Source of the DNA: Warburgia ugandensis
Taxonomy: Eukaryota > Streptophyta > Magnoliopsida > Canellales > Canellaceae
Assembly: GCA_035236585.1 (NCBI GenBank)
Contig: CP141132.1
Coordinates: 20,187,945-20,251,944 of the forward strand
Reading direction: 5' to 3'
DNA: 64,000 nt
Each line of letters opens with the position of its first letter. The stretch's first letter is position 1. A program made the translations under genes and the position numbers. The notes under the pieces were generated by a model that was not told the DNA's origin, made no database searches, and saw only the letters and a program-made list of their open reading frames with translations. This document shows positions 11,901-23,160 of the stretch, piece after piece.

Positions 11901-12455
11901 CAGCTATGAAAGTGATTGGGTCTCTGCATGTCATCGGCGAATAGAGGTGGGAAAAAATAAGGCCAAATACATGGCCTAAAGAGAACCTGATTTAGGTCCT
12001 TGCCAACGTCAGAGAGAAAGAGGGGAAGGATTGCAGGAGAAACCTAAATAAGGTTTCTCTTTGTAGCTGAAAAAAGAGGGCTCCGAGGAGGGAAATCAGG
12101 TGAAAAGGGAACGTCAGTCACTAGGGTTCCCTCTGCCCTGCATTCCCCACATTTTATCCTATTCCACGTGCCATTCCCATAACAGACCAAAATAGGGGGT
12201 GCCATTATCAATTTGGCCCCCCTTTAATTTAGTAGAACTTTTGGATTTTTCTACCTTGATCTTTGTTTTGCGTAAAGTTAGTGTCGTTGGAATCATATCG
12301 AGGGGTACATTCCAAATTTGATAATCCCAAGTCCAAATTTCAAACTCATAAAGAGGTCATTTTCATGAACTTCATTTCTATGGAATTTAATTCAAATTTC
12401 TTATCCCGATTATAATCCCATAATGGAAAATGACCTGAATTGTAGGATTGTTACA
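8914..12455 (-). repeat. Degenerate chromovirus-like LTR, minus orientation
   Basis: The right end on the minus strand reads TGTAACAATCC, a standard LTR start. The order of landmarks mirrors the B-family LTRs in the same orientation: a 'cgttggaatcatatcgaggggtac' block near 12288 (B2 has 'cgttggattcc' then 'tcgagtagaat'), a GC-richer block near 11690-12180, and a 'gggtggggtggccaacc' block near 10158. The left end is uncertain (first TG candidate 8914) and I found no target duplication. Small frames inside are not believed. Confidence 0.45.
9394..9420. repeat. Perfect 10-bp inverted repeat (hairpin)
   Basis: GAGGCATTGC at 9394-9403 pairs with GCAATGCCTC at 9411-9420 around a 7-base AAACAAA loop. 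No flanking T-run marks it as a terminator. Role unknown. Confidence 0.75.
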
Positions 12456-12540
12456 ATAGATGATTTTGAATGGAAAGAGTATGCCTACCTACCATTTTTT
12501 ATAGAATTCAATAATATTTTTACTACTGGAATAACCTTGG

Positions 12541-13780
<1,240 letters not shown>

Positions 13781-13792
13781 ACTAAAGAAAAA

Positions 13793-14400
13793 GCTAGTGG
13801 GATTGATAACCAAAAAGTCCCCGTTAAAGATCACTTTTGGTACTTAGGATCAATGATTCATGAGAGTGGAGAGATTGAGAGGGAGGTTACCCAAAGAATC
13901 CAAGCGGGTTGGAACAAATGGAGATGTGCATCTGGAGCTTTGTGTGATCAGTGGGTGCCACTCAAACTAAAAGGAAAATTCTATAGGATGGCCATAAGGC
14001 CGGCTATGCTCTATGGATCAAAGTGTTGGGTAGTTAAGGAACATCATACTCATAGGATGAGTGTGGTAGAAATGAGGATGTTGAGATGGATAAGTGGTAA
14101 TACAAGAAAGGATAGAATTAGAAATGAAAATATTCAAGAAAATTTAGGGATAGCACCAATAGGTAACAAGATGAGGGAGACTAGACTTAGATGGTTTGGA
14201 CATGTTCAAAGGAGACCAACAATGACACCAGTTAGAAGAAGTGAGGCAATACAAGTAGAAGGTTCTAAAAGGGCAAGGGGAAGGCCCAAAAGAACGTGGA
14301 TAGAAGTGGTGAGGAAAGATTTAAAAATGTTGGGACTAAATGAAGTCATGGTATTTAATAGAGTGGAATGGAGGAATAAGATTCATGTGGCTGACCCCTA
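13793..14400 (+). pseudogene. RTE-type LINE, 3' end of reverse transcriptase ORF
   Basis: A 5'-truncated non-LTR retrotransposon. The frame is open from about 13793, reading IDNQKVPVKDHFWYLGSM, through 14400. It carries C-terminal RT-protein motifs known from plant RTE-like LINEs: QRIQAGWNKWR, RPAMLYGSKCW, EMRMLRWISG, RLRWFGHVQRRP and GRPKRTWIEVV. The endonuclease and the catalytic RT core with its Y-x-D-D box are absent, as expected for incomplete target-primed insertion. About 200 codons remain without a stop, the longest clean coding remnant in the window. The product would be inactive because the catalytic core is missing. Confidence 0.9.
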
Positions 14401-14415
14401 ATTGGGATAAGATCT

Positions 14416-14440
14416 TGATGATGATGATGATGATGATGAT
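14416..14440 (+). repeat. (TGA)n tail of the LINE
   Basis: About eight TGA/GAT units directly after the LINE stop codon. RTE-type LINEs end in such short simple repeats instead of poly(A), so this supports the class and marks the 3' end. Confidence 0.85.
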
Positions 14441-14769
14441 AGGTTTTCATGACTATATGGATGAAATGATTACAAATTGTGAATGAGTCACTCTTCATGG
14501 ATAAATAGATGATATATCTTCATTTTGATGATGACATTGGATATTATATATGTAATGCATAGATAATATTTGAAGTACATGGATTGTGGGGATAAAGATA
14601 TGGAGTATTTATTTATATTGGAAATGTGAATGATGATTTGTTAGATGAATTGCATCACATTCATTAAATGCGTAAGTCCAAAAAAAGAGGAGTTCTAGAT
14701 GAATTTTTGCTAGAAATGAATGGTTCATTTCACTATAAGGCCATCGATTTAGAATTACTAACACTTGCA
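14441..14769. other. Spacer between LINE and A2
   Basis: AT-rich, with no recognised feature. It should be part of the transposon that A2 inserted into. Confidence 0.4.
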
Positions 14770-14774
14770 TTTCA

Positions 14775-16940
14775 TATATGCAAATATTACTTGCAAGTAC
14801 ATGAATTGAGGTAGTATTGCATGCGAGAGAGGTCCCCCCCATGGAATCTCCCAAACTTTTCAATTGATTGGATCATATTTCAAGTGCTTAACTTAAGCCA
14901 AAGAAATAGATTTGAATTTGAACTAGAAAAGTAAATGACAATAGAAAGGAAATATGCATGAAAATAGAAATTACAATTAAAATGAACTTTCTAAAATTAA
15001 GCCTATGCAATGGAATTAAAAACTAACATAACTAATATGGATTCAATAAAATAAACTAATGCAAAACTAGAATGAATTAATCTAGGAAACTTAAACTAAA
15101 GAGACTTCCTAACAACCAAAATGAATTTATCTAAAATAAAATTAGAGTACTTTCTAAATCTAAACTAATATGCAAACAACTAATTAAAAATTGCTAAAGT
15201 AAGATTATACAACAAACAAAACAATAATCAAAAGAAACTTCACCCTTGTACCATGTGCATGATCCATGGGATGGTTAGCTAGGTTCATGGGGTAAAATGT
15301 GATCAAAATTCTAAAACCAAAAGCTTAACAACATGTAATATAATTAAAGCATTAACTAAGCAACCTAAAAAGCTAAATGATTTCTTAAGAAATCAAGCAA
15401 ATAAGATGTAGTGACTATTGAACACGAAGCATGAACATTGAATGGAAAATTTTCAGATTTTAAGCACTTAAGAAATTCAATCAAACCAAGCATGGAAAGA
15501 AATTGTACTAGCAATATCTAAATTACTTCAATACTAGAATCAAGTATTAACAATAATTTTCAAATAGCTTTATTGATTCAAAGGTAAAATACATCCAAAA
15601 TGGTGAACATGATACATAGAGGTAAATATAGAAATTGGACACTTTTTATGAACTAAAACTTGATTCAAATCAAAGTTAAAATAAATTATAATGATCTCAA
15701 ACTAAACTAAAATGACATGCAAGTGAAACCCAATAGAGAATTCAATATAAAGATGATTGGAATAATGAGGCTAACCTGGGGAAAAAGATGCCTAAAGTTA
15801 TGCCTAAATCTAAGGGAAAAAAACATGGAATGCATGGAGGGAAAGCAAGGATGCAAGGCACTTCTTCTCTTGGCTGTCACTACTAGAGAAGAACTAACTT
15901 GGATATTTTATATTTCCGAAAAAATAATAAGGGAGAAGCAAAGAACTAAGGGGAAACAAAGAAGAATTAAGAGCATTAAACTTAATCAACAAAAAAAGAA
16001 TAAAACAACTTGTGAAAGCAAGAATGTAAAACATATTACTAACCTAGAATTGAAGTACAAACTAAGAGAAAATAATTAAAAATCAAAAGGAATAACATCC
16101 TAAAAGAAATCCAAAATCCAAAGATCTAAAAGAACCCAAGAAAAAGTGCAACTTTCAAGGTTCTCTCACAAAACCCCTAAGAAAAAAAAAAATGGAATGC
16201 TTGGGACTTTATATAGATTTTTGGGTTTTCCAACTTGATGGGATCTTTTCTAGTAGAATAAAATGCATTAGATCTAGGACTTCAAGATGGGAAAGTTAAG
16301 TGGAGGAATGAGGTGAGCAAGTGATGTTGTGGTGGTTGCCATGTAATTAGAAAGGGGGGAGGTGTCACGTTCTTAGGCAAGTGGCTTGGAGGTCCTTCCC
16401 TTCTATTTGCATAGCATTTCAGTTGTTAGAAAGAGGGAAAAATACAAAGGAAATTGGTAGGAAAGACTAGATATGATATACGATTTTGATGTGCTTTGAT
16501 TTGAAGTAGATCTAGGAGTTTCCTCATCAGGAAACCACTTAACTAAGCAAGGGGGAGGCATCACCTTCTTAGGAAGGTGACTTCCTCATTAAGCCAAAAG
16601 CATGGAATTCTTAGTTAGGTGGGTGGAAAGGATGGAAAATGGAAAGTGAAAAGTGGGATTTCTCTCTTGATTGGTCCACCTATGCATGATCATCTTACCT
16701 TTTACTAATATCTCTCACAACCTTCTAATTATCCATTGAAAATCACACCATGTGACATGGCTCCCATGTGACTTGAATGGCTAAGTCCATTGGGTTCAAA
16801 GCTTGAATGGCTTGGGTTCCTTAGGTTTCCTAGTTAGACTAGGAAGCCTCATGTATGACTCCAATTCTCATGTAAAGTGGTGGAATTGTATGCTTGCTGG
16901 AATTGACCATTTTAATCACTTTTAATGCTTCCCATTGCCT
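14775..16940 (-). repeat. A2 3' LTR (5' end deleted)
   Basis: Homologous along its length to 27005-29340. Shared landmarks include 'tattacttgcaagt' at the left end, 'tagtgactattgaacacga' near 15409 against 27694, and a TATATAAAG-type box on the minus strand near 16210. Homology stops near 16938, where the 5' LTR continues another ~350 bases. Here the internal 3' region begins instead. Confidence 0.8.
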
Positions 16941-17950
16941 TTAGCATATGCTACAATCCCTTAAACCCTTAGGTTACTCCCTAGTGGACGAGTAAATCCT
17001 CATGAGGGTTTGCAGTGAATATACCCACAAAATTTCATAAGGCTAAGTCCTTTATTTTATCTTAGAGAATTTTCATCTTATTGACAATCACTTTAATAAC
17101 TTGTATAAACTCAGAAATAAAGCTCTCAAAGAAAAAGAGGTCAAATAAACAATTTGATGGTTCACATAATATAATAAGCACTAATGAGACAAAGAAGACG
17201 ATCTCTTAGAATGGTTGCCATTACTAAGAGGCTCAAAGGGTCTAATTAGTTGTATACATGATTGGGTAGGCTTTATATCTTTGGGCTAAAACAAGGATGG
17301 CCTATATTAGTTCCTAGGTTTCTTAAAACCTATCAGAATCAATAAATATTTAGGAAACAAAGTTAGCACTCCTATTATTTCTTAGCAATTGACCAAAACA
17401 AAGAACACTATGATCTTTGAAAGTAATATGCACTAAAGAGAGTATAGAATTATCTACAACCCTCAGAAAGATGATAGTCTGTAGTACTCACTAAGGTATA
17501 TAGGTCTCCACTAATTTCCTCAGGGTCTCTAAGTCATAACCATCTATTAGTCTAGACTTATGCAACTATGTGTAAGTGTGTTGAGTGTTTTAACTTTTGT
17601 AAAATACTTCAGGACATGAATAAAATACATAATTAATCATATGAATATCTATTAAGAAGTTAAAGTAGAAGAAATACTAAGCTTCTGACAATCCAATTCT
17701 CATCACAATAACGAAACTTTGCCTTAAAACTTTTGAAAAACTTAGAAATATCAAATATGTCTACACCTCCCATCCTGAACTAAACATTGTCCCCATTGTT
17801 TTGAAATGTAGGACACCTATATGAAAAATGAGTAATGTAGAACAACGAGACTAAAAAAACCTTGGGTTTCCTCCTAATAAGCTCTAAATTTAATGTCTTC
17901 AGCCAGACATATGGTACCATGATGAATGCAATTTGTATGATGGATGCATG
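16941..17950 (-). other. A2 3' non-coding internal region
   Basis: No convincing frame. Conserved with A1 and A3, for example 'cctaggtttcttaaaacc' near 17314. It sits between the pol stop (17953-17955) and the 3' LTR. In some Tat elements this interval carries an extra or antisense ORF; I did not find one here. Confidence 0.55.
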
Positions 17951-17952
17951 TG

Positions 17953-19140
17953 TCATGGGCCATACGAAGGTGGGTCATGATATATTGGTTCCTTAAGTAA
18001 TGTTTCTTCCACTTCAAGATTTGCCAACTCTAAGTAGGGTTTCAACCTTTGCCCACTCACTTTGGAGATCTCTCCATCCTTTTCGATTTTTAGGGCCCCA
18101 TGAGGATAGACATGTCGTACTGTGTAGGGTCTAGTCCATTTGAGATCTAAATTTTCCTAGAAATAGATGCAACCTAAAATTATACAAAAGGACTTTTTAT
18201 CATGGGATGAAGGACTTTATTAAGATTTATATATCATGATTACTCTTCTTTGTGTAGCTTGGCTAACTCATATGCATCTTTTTGTAACTCATCCAACTCA
18301 CTAAGTTGGGGTTTTCTGTGGGTACCAGTAGTATCTGAGTCAAAATTGAGCTTCTTAATGGCCCAATGTGCTTTATGCTCAAGTTCTATTGGTAGGTAAC
18401 ATACCTTTCCATAGACTAGGTTGTAAGGTGACATGCCTATTGGTGTTTTAGATGTAGTACGATAGGCCCATAAAGACTCATCATGCATCAAAGACCAGTC
18501 TTTCCTATTTGGATTGAGTGTCTTTTCTAAAATTCACTTTATCCCCCTATTAGACACCTCTACCTATCCACTAGTTTGAGGATGATAAGAGGTAGCTATT
18601 TCGTGAGTAACACCATATTACAAAAGTATTTTCCCCCATTACTAATTATGGCCCTTGGGGTACCAAAGCGTGCAAATATATTTTCTTTTAAAAACTTGAC
18701 CACCACCTTATGGTCATTGGTCTTATACAATATTGCTTCTACCCATTCTAACACATAATCCACCCTCACAAGGATATATATATAACTAAAAGAGTTAGGA
18801 AAAGGTCTCATAAAATCAATGCCTCAAACATCAAAAGGTTATATGAAAAGAATGGGGTCTAAGGGCATCATATTTCTTTTTCCTATGCTCCCTGACTATT
18901 GACACCTAACACATGTTGTGCAATAAGCATGTGAATCCCTAAAAGTAGTGGGCTAATAAAAACCACATGGCAAAATCTTAGCAATTATCTTTTTAGAACT
19001 AAAATGGCCCTTGCATGCATGTTCATGGCAAAAGTAAATGATCTTATAATGTTCATTATCTGGTATACATCTCCTAATGACTTGATCAAGACAGTACTTA
19101 AATAAGTACAGATCATCCCATGTGAAGTGTTTGACCCTGG
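17953..19140 (-). pseudogene. pol (INT): A2 integrase remnant
   Basis: Integrase joins element cDNA to the host chromosome. The pieces read right to left. First is an HHCC zinc-binding segment (about 19060-18900, with CHEHACKGHF and later AYCTTCVRCQ). Next is the catalytic core at 18811-18596 with VDYVLEWVEAI and FGTPRAIISNGG. Then comes the C-terminal part at 18491-18240 with [14 protein letters not shown]. Last is the tail HVYPHGALKIEKDGEISKV, ending at a TGA at 17953-17955. The second catalytic aspartate of the DDE triad is asparagine (codon 18638-18640, normally DGG). An in-frame TAG at 18564-18566 replaces the glutamine after HPQTSG; the following glutamate is kept. Further frame changes separate the blocks, so it is inactive. 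Confidence 0.88.
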
Positions 19141-19304
19141 AAATGAATCTTTTCCTATCTTGTTTAGGCCACTGATAAGATAATTTACTATATCAGCATA
19201 CTAAGGCAATTGAGAAATGTGCAAGATATGTTTATCCATAAAAGTTTCTGTTATAGGCACATTTTCACTAATGGACTTCACAACTAGCCTAGATAAGTGG
19301 TCTA

Positions 19305-19735
19305 TTACAACATTTCGAAACCTTTTCTATCCCAAATTTCTAAATCAAACTCTTGTAGCAATAAGATCAATTGGATGAGCCTAGGTTTAGCATACCTCTT
19401 AGAAACAAGGTATTTTAATGCTACATGGTTCGAATAGCCAATGACCTTGGATCCTAATAGATAAGACCTAAATTTATCTAATGCAAATGCAACTACCAAA
19501 AACTCTTTTTCTATAGTGGAATAAAATATTGGGCATCGCTAAGTATCTTGCTAGCATAGTATATCACATGAGGGAGTTTGTCAATACATTGCCCCAACAA
19601 AGCCTTAATCGCATAGTCTGAAGCATCACACATTATTTCAAATGGTGCACTCTGGTGTAGTGGTTGAATTATAGGCGTAGAAGTTAATTCAACCTTTGGG
19701 CACTCAAATGCTTTCATACAATTTTCAAAAGTCAA
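19305..19735 (-). pseudogene. pol (RH): A2 RNase H remnant
   Basis: Ribonuclease H removes the RNA strand during reverse transcription. Two blocks remain: 19735-19511 with PFEIMCDASDYAIKALLGQ (the CDAS segment carries a catalytic aspartate) and [11 protein letters not shown], then 19499-19305 with [18 protein letters not shown] and [10 protein letters not shown]. In active relatives the second block has a DH motif; here the matching position reads YSNH, so that aspartate is lost. A stop and a frame change separate the blocks. Confidence 0.85.
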
Positions 19736-19966
19736 AACTTTCCTCCTTCATAAGTAAATTACATAGGGGCTTTGCAATTTGATTAAAGTCTTTTATAAGT
19801 CTTCTATAGAAACCAGCATGGCCTAAAAATGGGTGGATTTCCCTCATCATCCTTGGAGGAGGAAGGTTAGAGATTAAGTCCACTTTGTTTTATCTACTTC
19901 TATACCATTATGTGATATGAAGTGGCATAAAACAATGCCATTTTGAACCATGAAATGACATTTCTC

Positions 19967-20875
19967 CTAGTTTAACACTAAATTGTTTTCCTCATACTTA
20001 GCAAGGATAAGTTTTAAATAGTGTAAGCATTCATTTAAAGAAGAATCAAACACTGAGAAATCATTAATAAACACCTCTAAAAATCCCTCTAACATATCTG
20101 AGAATATGCTCAATATACACCTTTGAAAGGTAGGGAGAGAATTACAAAGTCGAAAAGGCAAATGATGGTAGGCAAAGGTCCTAAAAGGGCAGGTGGAAGG
20201 TAGTCTTCTCTTGATCCTCAAGTTCTATGGCGATTTGGTTATAGCCAAAGTAACTATCAAGAAAGCTATAATAACTATGGCAAGCAATTCTTTTTTAGCA
20301 TTTAGTCAATAAAGGGAAGTGGACAGTGGTCTATCCTTGTGACCGAGTTCAATTTGTAGTAATCTATACAAATTCTCCACCTGTTGGTCATGCGAGTGAG
20401 AACTAACTCAATATCCTCATTTTTATGTTACCATGACTTAGTACTTCTTGGTGACAACTTGAATTGGGTTGACCCAAATGCTATTAGATACAGGGTAGAT
20501 GACTCCAACATCTAAAAGTTTAAGTACTTCACCTCTTATTACCTCTTTCATATTAGGGTTTAGTCTCCTTTGTGTCTCCCTAGATGGTTTAGCATTTTCC
20601 TTTAGATGGATTCTATGCATACACATAACAAGGCTAATCCCTTTGATGTCCACTATGGTCCACCCTGAGGCTATCTTATGTTCTTTGAGAACATCAATAA
20701 GCTTACCCTCTTGTTCATTATTTAGAACTGAAGGTTTGATTACAGCAATGGTTTCATTGAGTCCTAAGTAAGGTGGGTGGTTTTCTACTAAAGGCATTGG
20801 AATAGAATCTAATGGAGGAGGAAGTTCCACATGAGGGCTCCATTTAGAGGTATCCATTATAGGTGTAGCATCCAA
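19967..20875 (-). pseudogene. pol (RT): A2 reverse transcriptase remnant
   Basis: Reverse transcriptase copies element RNA to DNA. The N-terminal block (20875-20438) carries ASGWTIVDIKGIS, KPSRETQRRLNP and LLDVGVIYPVSNS, all typical of Athila/Tat RT. The catalytic block (20221-19967) carries CPFRTFAYHHLPFRLCNSLP and the active-site segment EVFINDFSVF at about 20060-20071. The usual box is FMDD, so the first catalytic aspartate is asparagine here. Stops and frame changes lie between the blocks (20222-20437). Inactive. Confidence 0.9.
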
Positions 20876-21189
20876 ATGATTATTTATTTCATTAATGGCT
20901 TGTCTATATCAAATTGCGATTAAAGTTCCTAAAAATGCCTCAAGTGGGTCTAGGAAAGATGATAGTGTATTATCATCTTGAAATAGACCTTCAATTAAAT
21001 TTACAACACAAGAATCATCTAGGTCTAGATAATGATGATTGGCATTAAAAATATTGAGTTTGACTTTCATATTACCGAAGGATAATTTATCACACCATTT
21101 CTACAGTTGATGATGGCATTGGACGTTGCCAAAAATTGACATCCAAGAATAATCAAGATCTGACTAGTGAGATCTGATATAGGTTAGGC

Positions 21190-21435
21190 ATCCAGGATAA
21201 TGAAATCTATAAGAAACTAAAACTGGTCCACTTGTATTAAAAAATCCTCAACCATACCACATGGAACTTTTATTGATCTATATGCTAACTGTAAGGTGGT
21301 CTTGATTGGCTTGAGGTGGCCAAGCCCTAGTTGCTCATTGATAGAGAATGGAAACACATTACACAAACCCCTAAATCAATTGGTGCCTTAACAATGACAT
21401 GGTTTCCTATAACACAAGAGATGGGAGGACAACTT
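21190..21435 (-). pseudogene. pol (PR): A2 protease (retropepsin) remnant
   Basis: On the minus strand this reads PISCVIGNHVIVKAPIDLG, then LGHLKPIKTTLQLAYRS, IKVPCGMVEDFLIQVDQF and LIDFIILD, with two in-frame stops. This is the retropepsin of Athila/Tat pol, which cuts Gag-Pol. The active-site triplet is Asp-Leu-Gly, the usual form in this group. No open frame of useful length survives, so it is easy to miss. Confidence 0.75.
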
Positions 21436-22029
21436 AGATCTTTGAACTTAGGAGTGGTCTAGTGTTGAATCAAAGAGCTCACTTGTTCAATGAGGAAGGC
21501 TTCCTTTTGAGCACTATGCTTGTGTTATTGTGTGTAGAGCTCTTTAAGATATTTGGCATAAGCAGGAACATCCGTAATAGCATTGAGTAATAGAATATTT
21601 ATTGGAACATGTTTGAATACATCCATTATCTCATTAAAAAAATTTCCTTTCTTATCCTTATCAAGTAATTAAGGGAATGGGACTTTAGGAGCATTGGGTG
21701 CCTCTACTATAGGCTCAGATGGACTGGGAGATTTCTACTATTTCTGCTTTTGCTATTTCAATTATGTTTTAGCTACTTCATTCTTCTCTAAACTATCCTC
21801 AAATTTCCCTACTTTATTATCAACCTAATGGCCACTCCTAAGGGTAGTTATGGAATTTTCTTGCTTATAGGGTCTTTGTGAATTTGAAGATGACCCTTTT
21901 TCAAACTGACCCTTAAGGTTTAGGATTGGAGGACTAGGGAATTGTCCTTTTCCTCTTTCATTCAGGGTAGCCACCATTTGGCTTATTTGCATTTCTATCT
22001 TGGAAATAGCTTGAGAATTTTTATTTATA

Positions 22030-23160
22030 TTCTATCAACTCTTATTCTATGATTGGTATAAAGATTTGGTCAATTCATAAATTCTATTTGAAGTGATTGT
22101 GTATCATCAAGTGTTTTCCTTAGAAGCTGAAAACTAGGTGGTTGCTGAGAAGCTAAAATTCTTGGAAAATTCTGATCAGGAGGTTCATAGATGTACCTCC
22201 CTGATAATTGTTCTTTGAGCATGACAAAATAGGATGCTAGGTCCATCCTAAAATATAAGTCTTAGAGTATAGGTTATTGCTAGGATTGCGATATGCATTC
22301 ATTGCATTCAATTGTTCTAAAGGATTTTCAATATACAAACTATTGGATGGACAAGTAGTGATTAAATGTACGAGGCTAGAACAAATAGAACAAACCTCTT
22401 GCGAAGGTTTCATGGATGACATCCATGAAGGTTTGGAACATATTTTCAAGCTTGTCCACTCTTCCACCCAAGAAGTCAAACTTATCCACTCTATTAATCA
22501 CATAGTCAAGCTTATAGAATGTATTTGATTTCACTCTTATTTCATACAAGCCTCCTTTCTTTTGAGGTGGGGTGTTTCTTTCTCTCCTATTGGAATAGTC
22601 CCATTATTGAGAATTGTTGGATAAAATTTGAAAAGATTGTCATGCCTCTGTTTCATTTTTCAACATGAGGGCTCCTCCACTAGCTACATCTACCATTTGC
22701 CTATTTTGAGGTGTTAATGCCTCATAGAAGTAATAAACTTGCTACCATTTTTCAAATCCATGGTGGGGCACTTTTGTAGCAATTCGTTCCACCTTTTCTA
22801 GCACTCATAGTATTGTTCATCTTCCCTTTGCTTGAAATTGATCATCTCCTTACAAAGGGCGTTAGTCTTATGGATAGGGAAGAACTTGTTGAGGAACTTT
22901 TTAGAAAATTGGTCCCATATGGGAATGGAACTGACCTCTAAAGAATTCATCCATGATTTGACCTTATCTTTCAATGAGAAGGGAAACAACCTTAATCAAA
23001 TAGAATCATCCAAAACATTTTAGAATTTGAATGTATCACAAATATCAAGGAATTCCTTGATATGTAGGTAGGATCCTCCCACTCATGACCATAGAATGTT
23101 GGGAGTAATTGAATAACTCTAGGTTTAAGTTTAAAGTGGTCTGCATTGGTGGGGAGTAAT
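22030..23160 (-). pseudogene. gag: A2 gag remnant, main part
   Basis: Gag of A2, coding toward the left. The block 23160-22992 reads LLPTNADHFKLKP then RVIQLLPTFYGHEWEDP, parallel to the A1 motif. The capsid block 22989-22798 has FSLKDKVKSWMNSL, FSKKFLNKFFP and INFKQREDEQYYEC. The zinc knuckle CSICSSLVHLITTC lies at 22351-22392 with all four CX2CX4HX4C ligands present. Frames change between blocks. Solo LTR C1 interrupts gag at 23160; the N-terminal remainder is at 25844-26040. The interval 21436-22030 between knuckle and protease is a decayed gag/PR spacer. Confidence 0.87.

Noticed and set aside
15876-15887. CACTACTAGA inside the A2 3' LTR, also near 28185
   Set aside because: The same word occurs at homologous places in both A2 LTRs with no change in flanking homology, so it is LTR sequence and not a transposon end.
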